From assembly GCF_039710355.1 (NCBI RefSeq), contig NZ_JBDKWZ010000007.1, positions 1 to 64,000 on the forward strand: DNA of 64,000 nt. The letters run 5' to 3'. The stretch comes from Rapidithrix thailandica. GTDB lineage: Bacteria > Bacteroidota > Bacteroidia > Cytophagales > Flammeovirgaceae. The translations under genes and the position numbers were made by a program. Numbering within the stretch: position 1 is the first letter of the stretch; the number at the start of each line of letters is the position of its first letter. The notes under the pieces were generated by a model. The model ran no database searches. It was not told the origin of the DNA and saw only the letters and a list, made by a program, of their open reading frames with translations. This document shows, piece by piece, positions 7,252-16,693 of this stretch.

Positions 7252-10200
7252 ATGAAAAAAAAGAAATTACAAGTACTGAACCGAGAACCTTTGTGGTATA
7301 AAGATGCAATCATTTATGAACTCCACATCAAGGCTTTTATGGACGGAGACAATGATGGAATCGGAGACTTTGAAGGGCTGTTAAGCAAACTTGACTACCT
7401 GGAAGATTTGGGAGTGACTTGCATCTGGCTCCTTCCCTTTTACCCTTCTCCCTCCAAAGATGATGGGTACGACATCTCGGATTATTACAATATCAACCCG
7501 GCTTACGGAGACATCAAAACCTTCAAACGCTTTTTGAGAGAAGCCCACAAACGCAACCTCAAAGTACTTACGGAGTTGGTCATTAATCACACTTCCGATC
7601 AGCACGAATGGTTTCAAAGAGCACGCAGGGCAAAACCGGGCTCCATTTACCGGGATTACTATGTTTGGTCAGACTCTCAGTCAAAATACAAAGACACCCG
7701 GATTATTTTCACCGATTATGAAGCTTCTAACTGGACTTGGGACCATGAGGCACAAGCCTACTTCTGGCATCGTTTTTTTCACCATCAACCCGACCTGAAT
7801 TACGATAACCCCCGGGTGCAAAAGGAAATTTTTAAAATCATTGACTACTGGCTGGACATGGGGGTGGACGGGTTCCGCTTGGATGCCATTCCCTACTTGT
7901 TTGAACGGGAGGGAACCAATTGTGAAAACTTACCGGAGACACATCAATATTTAAAACAACTACGGGCCCATGTAGACAGCAAGTACGAGAATGTATTGCT
8001 CTTGGCAGAGGCAAATATGTGGCCGGAGGATTCCGTAGCCTATTTCGGGCAGGGGGATGAATGTCAGATGAATTATCAATTCCCATTAATGCCCCGTTTA
8101 TTCATGGCGGTGAATATGGAAGACCGCTACCCGATCATCGATATTTACGACCAAACCCCCAGCATTCCGGAAAACTGCCAATGGGCTACCTTTCTGCGCA
8201 ACCACGATGAACTCACCCTGGAAATGGTCACCGATGAGGAACGGGATTATATGTATAAAGTATATACCAAAGACCCTCAAGCACGGATTAATTTGGGCAT
8301 CCGGAAACGCCTGGCTCCTTTATTGGAAAATAACCGTCAAAAGATAGAGTTGATGAACATGTTGCTCTTTTCGCTGCCCGGCACTCCGGTCCTTTATTAT
8401 GGAGATGAAATCGGGATGGGCGACAACTACTACTTGGGAGACCGGGACGGAGTACGTACTCCTATGCAATGGGACCCGGGAAGAAATGCGGGTTTTTCGG
8501 ATGCCAATCCTCAGAAGCTCTATTTACCCTTGATCATGGACCCCGATTACAAATGCGAAAATATCAATGTAGAAAACCAACAACGCAACCCCAACTCCCT
8601 GCTATGGTGGATGAAACGCATTTTAAAAACCCGGAAACAGTACAAAGCTTTTAGCCGGGGAGACCTAAACTTTCTGGCCCCGGACAATCCCAAAATCCTG
8701 GCCTTTATCCGCTCTTATGAAGAAGAAGTCATCCTTACGATCATCAACCTTTCCCGGTTTTCGCAGCCGGCACAGCTCGATTTGTCTGCCTATTTGGATT
8801 ATATTCCCTTGGAGGTATTTAGTCATAACGAATTTCCGAAAATCGAAAAGCAACCTTACTTATTTACCATGGGGCCTTACGGGTATCATTGGTTTATTTT
8901 AAAGAAAGAAAAGAAAGCCCTGTTACAACCAGCCAATCCGGTCCCCTTACATGTATTGCGGTTAAGCCGTTGGGAGAGCTTGATGGATAACAAATCCTTG
9001 AATGAGCTGGAAACAAAGGTATTGCCCAATTACCTTAGCAATCAGCCTTGGTTCAGAGGTAACGAAAAGAAAATAGACTATGTGAATACGGTTTTTGTAG
9101 AAGATTTGCACCCTCGCTGTACGCATACTGTGTATATGGAAGTAGAAGTCAGTTATACGGAAGGTTTGCCTGAATACTACTTTCTTCCGATGAGCCTGGC
9201 GCTCGGAGAAACTGAAAAGCATGTCCAGGAAAATTTCAGGGAAAGTATTTTATCTTTGGTAGAAATCCGGAAACAGTCTGCCGTCTTGTACGATGCCATT
9301 CAGAACCCCAAGTTCCGTCAATACTTAGCGAGTGAAACGCTAAAAAAGAGAAAGACAGGCCCCGAACAAATTACCAGTGAAGTATTGCCGGAGTACAAAC
9401 AATTGCTCAAAGATAACGGGAGCTTGGGTACCTCCGTTTCCCATTCGTATAAAAGCCGCTCTGTCATCAAATACGACCGCAAATTTGTCATCAAAGTCTA
9501 TCGCAATCTGGACTTTGGCTCAACCCGCAATGTCGAAATCAGCCGTTTTCTCTCACAAAGTGCCGGTTTTACCCATGTACCCAAATACTTAGGTTCACTG
9601 GTACATCAAAAAAAAGACGCTCCACCGGTTACCTTAGGCATTTTTCAGGAGTTTGTTCCGAAATATGAAACCGCCTGGAGTCATTTTGCCGATGCATTTG
9701 AGCGCTGCCTGGAGCATGCAGCTTCCCGTCCCTTGGACTACCAGTTCCCGATGTTCTCACTGCCTCTCTCCCAGCCTCAAAGCTTTGAAGAGTTGGATTA
9801 CGAATTCCAGGATTTGCTTGGCGGAGCGTATTTGGAACACCTGCGGCTCTTGGGCATCCGGACTGCGGAAATGCACCGGGCGTTGTTCTCCAAACCGGAA
9901 GATCCAAATTTCGGCAGAGAAGAATTTTCCCTGCATTATCAACGCTCTTTGTTTGCCTCTTGGAAATCCTCTGTGCGGACGACCTTTCAGATCCTGAAGA
10001 AAAATATGCCTAACATGCCGGCCAACATGCAAACGGAAGTCCAGGAATTTCTGGAACAGCATGACCTTATCCTTCAGGAGTTGAGAAAGATTTATGCAAA
10101 AAAACAAAACACTTACAAAATCAGGGTGCATGGCAATTTCCATCTGGGAACGACCCTCTTTAACGGAAGAGACTTTGTATTTACAGACTTTGAAGGAGAT

Positions 10201-10554
10201 GCTTCTTTTACCTTAAGTGAAAGGCGTTTGAAAAAATCACCGTTGCGCGACTTAGCCAGTATGATCTCTTCCATTCATTATGTTGCTAAAAAAGAGTTTG
10301 CCAGTCACGACCGCAAATTTGACTTCGGACAATTCTGGGCCGATTTTGCCTCCGGTTATTTTATCCTTTCTTATAAAAAGCACTTGGAGAATGCTGCATT
10401 GTTTCCCGATGATCCGGAAGATTTTAACTTGCTGCTTAAAATTTTCTTGTTAGAAAAATCCATACATGAATTGGGCAAAATGGCCAAGAAAAACCCAACT
10501 TCGGTATATGTGCCTATCCGGGGCATTCAACGGATTTTAAAAGCGGGGATTTAA
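7252..10554 (+). CDS. treS: Trehalose synthase-maltokinase fusion (TreS-Mak)
   Basis: A 1100-residue fusion. Residues 1-555 are a GH13 maltose/trehalose-interconverting enzyme with all catalytic residues visible: nucleophile Asp211 (GFRLD), acid/base Glu253 (LLLAEA), Asp319 (RNHDE). Residues about 585-1100 are a maltokinase-like domain, which would make maltose 1-phosphate for the GlgE glucan pathway. The kinase active-site motif is altered: the family's HGD..HLGQ reads HGNFHLGT (His960, Asn962, Thr966), so the usual catalytic Asp is Asn. The metal-binding-type DFEG motif (Asp979-Gly982) is kept, followed by Asp983-Ala instead of Glu-Pro. The GH13 half looks active; the kinase half is uncertain. 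Cytoplasmic, single-gene unit. Confidence 0.9.
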   Translation: MKKKKLQVLNREPLWYKDAIIYELHIKAFMDGDNDGIGDFEGLLSKLDYLEDLGVTCIWLLPFYPSPSKDDGYDISDYYNINPAYGDIKTFKRFLREAHKRNLKVLTELVINHTSDQHEWFQRARRAKPGSIYRDYYVWSDSQSKYKDTRIIFTDYEASNWTWDHEAQAYFWHRFFHHQPDLNYDNPRVQKEIFKIIDYWLDMGVDGFRLDAIPYLFEREGTNCENLPETHQYLKQLRAHVDSKYENVLLLAEANMWPEDSVAYFGQGDECQMNYQFPLMPRLFMAVNMEDRYPIIDIYDQTPSIPENCQWATFLRNHDELTLEMVTDEERDYMYKVYTKDPQARINLGIRKRLAPLLENNRQKIELMNMLLFSLPGTPVLYYGDEIGMGDNYYLGDRDGVRTPMQWDPGRNAGFSDANPQKLYLPLIMDPDYKCENINVENQQRNPNSLLWWMKRILKTRKQYKAFSRGDLNFLAPDNPKILAFIRSYEEEVILTIINLSRFSQPAQLDLSAYLDYIPLEVFSHNEFPKIEKQPYLFTMGPYGYHWFILKKEKKALLQPANPVPLHVLRLSRWESLMDNKSLNELETKVLPNYLSNQPWFRGNEKKIDYVNTVFVEDLHPRCTHTVYMEVEVSYTEGLPEYYFLPMSLALGETEKHVQENFRESILSLVEIRKQSAVLYDAIQNPKFRQYLASETLKKRKTGPEQITSEVLPEYKQLLKDNGSLGTSVSHSYKSRSVIKYDRKFVIKVYRNLDFGSTRNVEISRFLSQSAGFTHVPKYLGSLVHQKKDAPPVTLGIFQEFVPKYETAWSHFADAFERCLEHAASRPLDYQFPMFSLPLSQPQSFEELDYEFQDLLGGAYLEHLRLLGIRTAEMHRALFSKPEDPNFGREEFSLHYQRSLFASWKSSVRTTFQILKKNMPNMPANMQTEVQEFLEQHDLILQELRKIYAKKQNTYKIRVHGNFHLGTTLFNGRDFVFTDFEGDASFTLSERRLKKSPLRDLASMISSIHYVAKKEFASHDRKFDFGQFWADFASGYFILSYKKHLENAALFPDDPEDFNLLLKIFLLEKSIHELGKMAKKNPTSVYVPIRGIQRILKAGI

Positions 10555-10566
10555 AAACACCTCCCA

Positions 10567-10591
10567 AAGGCAAGAGTGCCACTCTTGCCTT
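10567..10591 (+). terminator. Terminator hairpin after treS
   Basis: Perfect 11-bp stem AAGGCAAGAGT / ACTCTTGCCTT with a 3-base loop, 13 bases after the treS stop. It lacks a long T run but is very stable. Confidence 0.65.
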
Positions 10592-10653
10592 ACCCCTCTA
10601 TTCCTGAAAAGCTCACCGGTCATTTTCTTGTTCTAAGGCCTATTGGGTTATTT

Positions 10654-10667
10654 GTAACAAAAGTTAC
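10654..10667 (+). promoter_or_regulatory. FNR/CRP-like palindrome GTAAC-N4-GTTAC
   Basis: GTAAC AAAA GTTAC is a perfect palindrome of the size bound by CRP/FNR-family dimers. Its centre is about 42 bases upstream of the transcription start predicted from the -7 element at 10690-10697, which is the class II activator position. The promoter lacks a TTG at the proper distance, as expected if an activator is needed. The regulator identity is inferred only from the site's form. Confidence 0.45.
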
Positions 10668-10689
10668 TGTATTGCTCACTTGGGCTGGT

Positions 10690-10697
10690 TACTTTTG
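10690..10697 (+). promoter_or_regulatory. -7 element of the sulfane-sulfur operon
   Basis: TACTTTTG matches TAnnTTTG fully and lies 31 bases before the ATG at 10728, giving a leader of about 25 bases. No -33 TTG at 19-20 bp. Confidence 0.55.
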
Positions 10698-10727
10698 TAT
10701 CAGATCCAGAATAAAACTTAACAAAAG

Positions 10728-12137
10728 ATGAAAATAGAACAAATTTATACGGGGTGCTTAGCGGAAGCAGCCTATTATATCGAATCTGACGGGGAAGCGG
10801 CTATCATCGACCCTCTTCGCGAAACCGCCCCTTACCTGAGCAAAGCTCAAGAAGAAGGTGCCCGTATCAAATATATTTTCGAGACACACTTCCATGCAGA
10901 CTTTGTCTCCGGGCATGTAGATCTGGCAGAAAAAACCGGAGCAACGATTATCTATGGCCCTACGGCCCAAACCGCTTTTGAAAGCCATATCGCAACTGAC
11001 GGAGAAGAATTTCCATTGGGAAAAATCCGCATCAAAGCCTTACACACACCAGGACATACGATGGAGTCCACCACGTATCTGTTGCTGGATGAGGAAGGAA
11101 ACGAAAAAGCAATCTTTACAGGAGATACGTTGTTTATCGGCGATGTAGGAAGACCGGACCTGGCCGTATCCTCGGAGGTTAGCCGGGAAGACCTGGCCGG
11201 ACACTTATTTGATAGCCTCCGGAATAAAATTATGTCTTTGCCGGACGAAGTAATTGTATACCCGGCACACGGAGCAGGATCGGCTTGCGGGAAAAACATG
11301 AGTAAAGAAACCTACGATACCTTAGGCCATCAAAAAGAGGTCAACTATGCCTTGAGAGCTGACATGGGCAAAGCAGAATTCATCGAGGAAGTTACTTCCG
11401 GCATTTTGCCTCCGCCACAATATTTCTCTAAAAATGCCATGATCAACAAAACCGGTTACGAAAGCCTGGACAAGGTATTGGCACAAGGTATCGTACCCCT
11501 TAGCCCGGAGGAGTTTGAAGCAATGGCCAACCACGAAAGAGCTTTGGTATTGGATACCCGGAAACCTCAGGAATTTGCCAAAGAGCATATTCCCAATGCT
11601 ATCTTTATCGGTTTGGATGGCAGCTTTGCCCCTTGGGTAGGCGCTTTGATCACTGATTTGCAACAAGCCATCATCTTTATAGTAGAAGAAGGTCGGGAAG
11701 AAGAAGTGGTCACCCGTTTGTCCCGAGTGGGTTACGACAACTGTATGGGTTTCCTGAAAGGAGGTTTGGAATCGTGGAAAGCAGCCGGCAAAGAAATCGA
11801 CAGTATTCTCTCAATCTCTGCGGAAGAGTTCGCCAAACAATACGAATCTTCTTCCCTGCATGTAATAGATGTGAGAAAGCCTACTGAGTATGCTGCGGAG
11901 CATGTGGAGAATGTGGAAAACTATCCGTTGGATTATATCAATAAAAACATGAGCCAATTAGATCCGGCCACACAATACCATATCCACTGTGCCGGAGGGT
12001 ACCGTTCGATGATTGCCGCCTCTATCCTAAAATCGAGAGGATTTAACAATGTCGTGGACATAGCCGGAGGGTTTGCCGCAATCAAAAAAACTACTTTACC
12101 TACAACCGATTACGTTTGCCCTTCCAAGAGCAAATAG
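10728..12137 (+). CDS. MBL-fold protein with two rhodanese domains (persulfide dioxygenase-like)
   Basis: A 469-residue cytoplasmic protein. Residues 1-240 form a metallo-beta-lactamase fold of the persulfide dioxygenase/glyoxalase II kind: His54, His56, Asp58 (HFHAD), His110, Asp133 and His181 can form the iron site. Two rhodanese domains follow (about 265-355 and 370-460). Only the second has the catalytic cysteine, Cys421 in IHCAGGYRS; the first has EEGREEE in that place and is probably structural. Related proteins oxidise persulfides to sulfite or thiosulfate. It heads an operon with two YeeE/YedE transport proteins (gaps 71 and 54 bp), supporting a role in sulfane-sulfur or sulfide handling. 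Confidence 0.85.
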   Translation: MKIEQIYTGCLAEAAYYIESDGEAAIIDPLRETAPYLSKAQEEGARIKYIFETHFHADFVSGHVDLAEKTGATIIYGPTAQTAFESHIATDGEEFPLGKIRIKALHTPGHTMESTTYLLLDEEGNEKAIFTGDTLFIGDVGRPDLAVSSEVSREDLAGHLFDSLRNKIMSLPDEVIVYPAHGAGSACGKNMSKETYDTLGHQKEVNYALRADMGKAEFIEEVTSGILPPPQYFSKNAMINKTGYESLDKVLAQGIVPLSPEEFEAMANHERALVLDTRKPQEFAKEHIPNAIFIGLDGSFAPWVGALITDLQQAIIFIVEEGREEEVVTRLSRVGYDNCMGFLKGGLESWKAAGKEIDSILSISAEEFAKQYESSSLHVIDVRKPTEYAAEHVENVENYPLDYINKNMSQLDPATQYHIHCAGGYRSMIAASILKSRGFNNVVDIAGGFAAIKKTTLPTTDYVCPSKSK

Positions 12138-12208
12138 GGAACTGGAGGTCGGTGGGAAAGGCCACTGACCTTACTTACTCATCGTACAAGTAAACAATAC
12201 AAAGCAAC

Positions 12209-12766
12209 ATGGAATTGATTTATCAACCTTGGCCATGGTATGTTGCAGGCCCTGCAATTACCTTGGTAATGTTTTTACTGTTATATTTTAACAAAACCTT
12301 TGGGATCTCCTCTAATCTCCGGACGATGTGTAGCATATCCGGTGCCGGTAAGTTCAGTGATTTTTTCAGATTCGATTGGCGTAGCCAAATCTGGAACCTC
12401 ATCTTCGTATTAGGCACGGTGATCGGAGGGTTTATCGCCAGTCACTACCTTACCCCTGATCAATCCGTGCAATTGAGCCCGGCAGTTGTAACAGAGCTGC
12501 AAGCGTTAGGTATTGCCCAACCCGGAGCCGCTTACTTGCCTCTTGAGTTATTCAATTGGGAAAATCTCTTTTCGGTAAAAGGTTTTATCATGATGGTAGT
12601 CGGAGGTTTTTTGGTGGGCTTTGGTACCCGGTATGCAGGTGGCTGTACTTCCGGTCATGCCATCAGTGGATTGAGCGATTTGCAATTGCCTTCGCTTATT
12701 GCAGTCATCGGTTTTTTTATAGGAGGTTTAGCCGTTACCTACCTGGTACTTCCCTATTTGTTATAA
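12209..12766 (+). CDS. YeeE/YedE family sulfur transport protein, first half
   Basis: A 185-residue membrane protein with about five hydrophobic segments (around 10-27, 58-78, 115-145, 160-182). The family signature GTRYAGGCTSGHAISG, with Cys146, is present. YeeE/YedE proteins import thiosulfate or related sulfur species through membrane-embedded cysteines; this is established for thiosulfate transporters of the family. In many Bacteroidota the transporter is split over two short genes, and the second half follows 54 bp downstream. The gene lies behind the persulfide-type MBL-rhodanese gene, which suggests that imported sulfane sulfur is oxidised by that enzyme or, conversely, exported. Confidence 0.85.
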   Translation: MELIYQPWPWYVAGPAITLVMFLLLYFNKTFGISSNLRTMCSISGAGKFSDFFRFDWRSQIWNLIFVLGTVIGGFIASHYLTPDQSVQLSPAVVTELQALGIAQPGAAYLPLELFNWENLFSVKGFIMMVVGGFLVGFGTRYAGGCTSGHAISGLSDLQLPSLIAVIGFFIGGLAVTYLVLPYLL

Positions 12767-12820
12767 GATTAGATTTGAAAAATAAGAAGGCTCAAAGATG
12801 CCTTTCTTTCCAATAAAATT

Positions 12821-13234
12821 ATGAAGTATTTAAAATTTTTAGTGCTTGGTGTACTCTTCGGAATCGTATTGAGCAAAGCAGAGGTAATTTCCTGGTACAG
12901 GATTTATGAAATGTTCAAGTTTCAGTCATTTCATATGTATGGCGTCATCGGCTCGGCCGTAATCTTAGGCATTATAGCCGTACAAATCATCAAAAAAACA
13001 CAATTACGAGGGATAGAAGGCCAACAGATCACCTTCAATCCCAAGGCCAAGAGTATTGCCCGTTACCTATTCGGAGGAATAATTTTTGGCTGTGGCTGGG
13101 CACTTACCGGAGCATGTCCGGGCCCCATGTTTATTCTGGTAGGCCGGGGAATCGGTGTTTTTCTTGTCATTATCGCCAGTGCTTTGGCCGGCACCTTTGT
13201 GTACGGGCTACTTCGCAGTAAACTCCCACATTAA
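12821..13234 (+). CDS. YeeE/YedE (DUF6691-type) sulfur transport protein, second half
   Basis: A 137-residue membrane protein with four hydrophobic segments and the second-half signature FGCGWALTGACPGPMF, with Cys91 and Cys99 placed as in the family. It is the partner of the preceding gene, and together the two equal one full-length transporter. It is the last gene of the operon and is followed by a strong terminator. I see nothing unusual in the sequence. The substrate (thiosulfate, sulfide or another reduced sulfur species) cannot be told from sequence. Confidence 0.83.
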   Translation: MKYLKFLVLGVLFGIVLSKAEVISWYRIYEMFKFQSFHMYGVIGSAVILGIIAVQIIKKTQLRGIEGQQITFNPKAKSIARYLFGGIIFGCGWALTGACPGPMFILVGRGIGVFLVIIASALAGTFVYGLLRSKLPH

Positions 13235-13266
13235 GACTTGAAATAAAAAAGCATAAATTTCATTTC

Positions 13267-13298
13267 ACCCTTTAGGCTTTCCTAAAGGGTCTTTTTTT
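13267..13298 (+). terminator. Rho-independent terminator of the sulfur operon
   Basis: Stem CCCTTTAGG / CCTAAAGGG with loop CTTT, followed by TC and seven Ts. Confidence 0.85.
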
Positions 13299-13465
13299 AC
13301 CACCTGTCAACAGGCTCTCATAGCAAACTCCTACGCTTTCTTTCCCTACATTTTTTATGGTAATGCCCCTCTATTGAAGTCCGGCTGTTCGCCTTCGTGT
13401 AGGTGGTTACTATAAAAATTCCCTATCTTTATGGGTAGTAAAATTGGCAAAGTCCTGACATTGTT

Positions 13466-16036
13466 ATGAATACGCTAACAAATAAATGGGGCAAAGCACT
13501 TTGGGTTTGTATTATCTTACACTTCGTTACTTTGACTTTATATGCCCAAGAGCCAGCAAGTGCAGCCCAGGATTCACTTATGACAAGTGCAAAGGCAACA
13601 GAGCTTTTGCATATGGCGGAAGAAGCTTTCCGGCAGGCCGACTATGATAGGGCCCTTCAATACTCCGAACAAGCCAGAAAGGGCATTCATCAATTTTCTT
13701 TTCAGAAATTACGGGCCAAAAGTTTTTTAATCACTGCCAGGGCTTACCAACAAAAAAAGCTGCTGGGCTCTGCCTTGAAGTTTTACCTTCGGAGCTTGAA
13801 AGAGGCCGAGTTACTAAAAGACTCCCTCTCGCTGTATCAAACTTACAATGAGTTGGGCAATTTGTATCAGGAATGGGACCTGCTCAAAAAAGCGTTGGAC
13901 TATCATGTACTGGCCTATCAAATCCGACCGGAAACACAGGAACAGCCTCAAACCATCGCCCTTCTACAAACCATATCCTACTTATGCCGGAAAGTCAATA
14001 TTTACGAAAGTGCGATTCACTACGATCTGATCCTCCACGACCTGTACAGTAACCAACAACAATGGCAAAAGGCGCAACAAGTATTGACAAGAATCCGGGA
14101 TGCCTATGCCAAGCTGGAAGACTATCCCACCGCCATAGGATATAACCATCAGATTTTGGAAATCAACATGCAACAGAGTGATACCCTGCAGCTTACCAAT
14201 TCCTTACTCGATTTGGCTTATCTGTACAAAGACAATGGGGAGTTAGAAAAATCCATTACCTACTTTTCTCAATATTTTGCCTTTGTGACCCGCTATGAAA
14301 ATACCCAAGGTCCTTATCCCTACCTCAACAAGTTGATTGACGGACTGGTCAGTGTGGGGATCTTACATAAAGACCTGGGAGAAAAAAACAAACGCAAAAC
14401 CGACTATTTTATCCGGGCACTGTCCTTTTTGGGGATGGCGAGTAAGCACTGTGAAAAAGGTCAACGAAAGAAAGAACTGGCGGAGATTTACTATTACATC
14501 TCCAGCATCTATTACAAATTAAAAAACTACCAATCTGCAGAAATTTACGGAAACAATGCCTTACACATCGCCAAAAAATACGGAGACCAAGACATTTTGA
14601 GTCTCGGATACATTCATATGGCAGAAATGTACCAGGATAAATTCGAGTTTAAAAAAGCCCTGGATTACTATACGCTCCACTCTCAACTCAAAGACAGCTT
14701 GCTAAACAAAGAGTTGGAAGAAAAAAGAGAAGCCTTGCGAAGGGAAACTACCACCAACCAGAAGCAATTCATTAGCAATAAAAGGGAGCAGATGATTTTG
14801 GATGAGGAAATGAAAGGCTTGATTCTGAAAAAACTGCAACTGGAATCGGAGAGCTATGAGAAAGAATTGGCCATCTTACAAAGAGAAAAAACCTTACAAC
14901 AGTATGCCTTACAAAATGAACAACTGCAAAAGGAAAAAGCCCAACAGCAACTAACCCTGGCTCAACAAGCCTTGGAAGCTGAAAAAAGAGAACGGGAGCT
15001 CTACTCACTCCAAAAAAACAAACAGCTCCAAGACCTGGCTCTGAAACAAATCCAATTGGAAAAACAGGAGCGCTTGAGAACCATAGAGTTGCTCAAGAAA
15101 GAAAAAGAAATCAGGGAATTGGAATTCACGAAAAACCAATTGGAACTGAACAGGGCCCGTACACAGCGCTACGCCTTTATAGGCATCATCTTATTTATCA
15201 CGATCATTCTGATACTGGCCCTATACAATTATAACCTGTCGAAGAAAGCAAATATCAAGCTCGCCAAGCAAAAAAGAGTCATAGAAAAAAAACATCATGA
15301 ATTGGTGGAACTGAACCAGGAGAAAAACCACCTGATCAGTATCCTGGCGCATGACTTGCGAAACCCTCTGGCGATATCGATCAGCTTGCTCAATTTTTTA
15401 CATCACCAATCGAAAAATTTTTCATTAGAACAAATCAAGAGTATTCACTTGATTCAGCGCTCTTTAAGCAGAATGAATGAAATGATTGCGAAAATTTTGG
15501 ATGTGCGGGCCATTGAATCTCAAAAGCTGAATATTACACTCAGCAAAACCGACCTGACTTCTTTGATACAACAAGTGTGTAAGCAATTTGCTGAAGCTCT
15601 GGAAGAAAAAAAGATCCGCCTGTATTGCCAATGGGAAGTCCAAGAGACATATGCCTTGGCCGATGAGCACTACCTGTACCAAGTATTCGAAAACCTGCTG
15701 TCCAATGCCATCAAGTTTTCCCAACCGGAATCTGCCATAGAAGTAAGGCTGAAAGAAAATACGGGAAAACTCAGAGCGGAATTTTGTGATCACGGTCCCG
15801 GTATCAACGAAAAAGATATGGCAAAGCTGTTCGGAAAATTTCAAAAACTATCTGCCAAGCCCACTTCAGGCGAGCAATCCATCGGCTTAGGTCTTTCTAT
15901 TGTGAAGAAATATACGGAAGCTATGCACGGCAGGGTATGGTGCGAAAGTGAAGAGGGACAAGGAGCCACCTTCATTGTGGAACTTGATCAATGTGCGGAA
16001 CCTTTGGTGATGAATAGCGATCAAAAAACAGCCTGA
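13466..16036 (+). CDS. TPR-containing sensor histidine kinase
   Basis: An 856-residue membrane kinase. Order: signal peptide (1-28, ending LYAQ), about eight TPR-like repeats (about 45-400), a long Gln/Glu/Lys-rich coiled coil (about 410-565), one transmembrane helix (569-591), a dimerisation/phosphoacceptor domain with His629 (LAHDLRNPL) and a HATPase domain (N box FENLLSNAIKFS, G boxes DHGPGI and GLGLSIV). The sensor part is periplasmic and probably protein-binding. There is no receiver domain, and no response-regulator gene lies in the window, so it is an orphan kinase. This TPR architecture is common in Bacteroidota. The ligand is unknown. Its start is supported by the signal peptide. Confidence 0.88.
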   Translation: MNTLTNKWGKALWVCIILHFVTLTLYAQEPASAAQDSLMTSAKATELLHMAEEAFRQADYDRALQYSEQARKGIHQFSFQKLRAKSFLITARAYQQKKLLGSALKFYLRSLKEAELLKDSLSLYQTYNELGNLYQEWDLLKKALDYHVLAYQIRPETQEQPQTIALLQTISYLCRKVNIYESAIHYDLILHDLYSNQQQWQKAQQVLTRIRDAYAKLEDYPTAIGYNHQILEINMQQSDTLQLTNSLLDLAYLYKDNGELEKSITYFSQYFAFVTRYENTQGPYPYLNKLIDGLVSVGILHKDLGEKNKRKTDYFIRALSFLGMASKHCEKGQRKKELAEIYYYISSIYYKLKNYQSAEIYGNNALHIAKKYGDQDILSLGYIHMAEMYQDKFEFKKALDYYTLHSQLKDSLLNKELEEKREALRRETTTNQKQFISNKREQMILDEEMKGLILKKLQLESESYEKELAILQREKTLQQYALQNEQLQKEKAQQQLTLAQQALEAEKRERELYSLQKNKQLQDLALKQIQLEKQERLRTIELLKKEKEIRELEFTKNQLELNRARTQRYAFIGIILFITIILILALYNYNLSKKANIKLAKQKRVIEKKHHELVELNQEKNHLISILAHDLRNPLAISISLLNFLHHQSKNFSLEQIKSIHLIQRSLSRMNEMIAKILDVRAIESQKLNITLSKTDLTSLIQQVCKQFAEALEEKKIRLYCQWEVQETYALADEHYLYQVFENLLSNAIKFSQPESAIEVRLKENTGKLRAEFCDHGPGINEKDMAKLFGKFQKLSAKPTSGEQSIGLGLSIVKKYTEAMHGRVWCESEEGQGATFIVELDQCAEPLVMNSDQKTA

Positions 16037-16237
16037 ACAAATAATAGTCATACCTTAACACATTGTTTTTGAATGTACTTACCGGAAGCCTCCTTCCAAA
16101 CAATAGGGCATGGAAGTTCTGTTTCATGTTGTCGGTCGTTCGAGCGGCATTCCGCAATTTTTCTTAGGAATTTGGCAGTAAATTTCACTCTTCTTATATT
16201 GAGGCGCAAAGATGGGCAGGGCCTTTGTCTGCATGCA

Positions 16238-16252
16238 GGCATTGCGAATGCC
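16238..16252 (+). promoter_or_regulatory. 15-bp palindrome before the 129-residue gene
   Basis: GGCATT-GCG-AATGCC is a perfect inverted repeat 48 bases upstream of the ATG at 16300. It is short enough to be an operator rather than a terminator, but no regulator gene is adjacent. Confidence 0.3.
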
Positions 16253-16299
16253 GATGGATACACAATGTTTACTTCAACACAGATAAAACTTAAACCAAC

Positions 16300-16689
16300 A
16301 TGGATCAAGAAATTACCCAAGGATTCGGAAGACTTAAAAATGATATAGCAAGGGCCATTGAAGACTTGGCTACCCTTTCAGTCACCACATATACAGGAAA
16401 CCTGACAATGAAAGCCGATAAAATCCTGAAACGGACCAAAAGCGGCAATAAGATCACCGGCTTCAACACCAAGGCACTGATAGAGTCATTGAGTGACGGG
16501 GCCAATGCCAATATGGATTTCAAGTTAGTCGGTTTTACCTACCTGGACGTAGACAGCGATGCCGTGGTCTTTGTCAAAGAAAATCTCACACCCGAACAAC
16601 AAACCTTGATGGAAGCGCACCGCTCTATGGTAGCTGCCTCTCAAGAAGCCCGTATGGCATTCCTTAAATTTATCAAAGAACTGGCTTAA
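16300..16689 (+). CDS. Unrecognised 129-residue protein
   Basis: I do not recognise this family. It is a small soluble protein with no signal peptide, predicted alpha/beta: a helical start (about 1-28), a central strand-rich part (about 65-92, FKLVGFTYLDVDSDAVVFV) and a helical end rich in Ala and Glu (about 95-129). It contains no cysteine. It lies only 4 bases upstream of a gene for a 557-residue protein with peptidoglycan-binding-like modules, so the two are almost surely co-transcribed and may act together. Nothing in the sequence shows an enzymatic role. Confidence 0.7.
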   Translation: MDQEITQGFGRLKNDIARAIEDLATLSVTTYTGNLTMKADKILKRTKSGNKITGFNTKALIESLSDGANANMDFKLVGFTYLDVDSDAVVFVKENLTPEQQTLMEAHRSMVAASQEARMAFLKFIKELA

Positions 16690-16693
16690 TCCT

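Noticed and set aside
16073..16348. 91-residue frame before the 129-residue gene
   Set aside because: It overlaps the better-supported ATG at 16300 in another frame and spans the palindrome; translation looks random.
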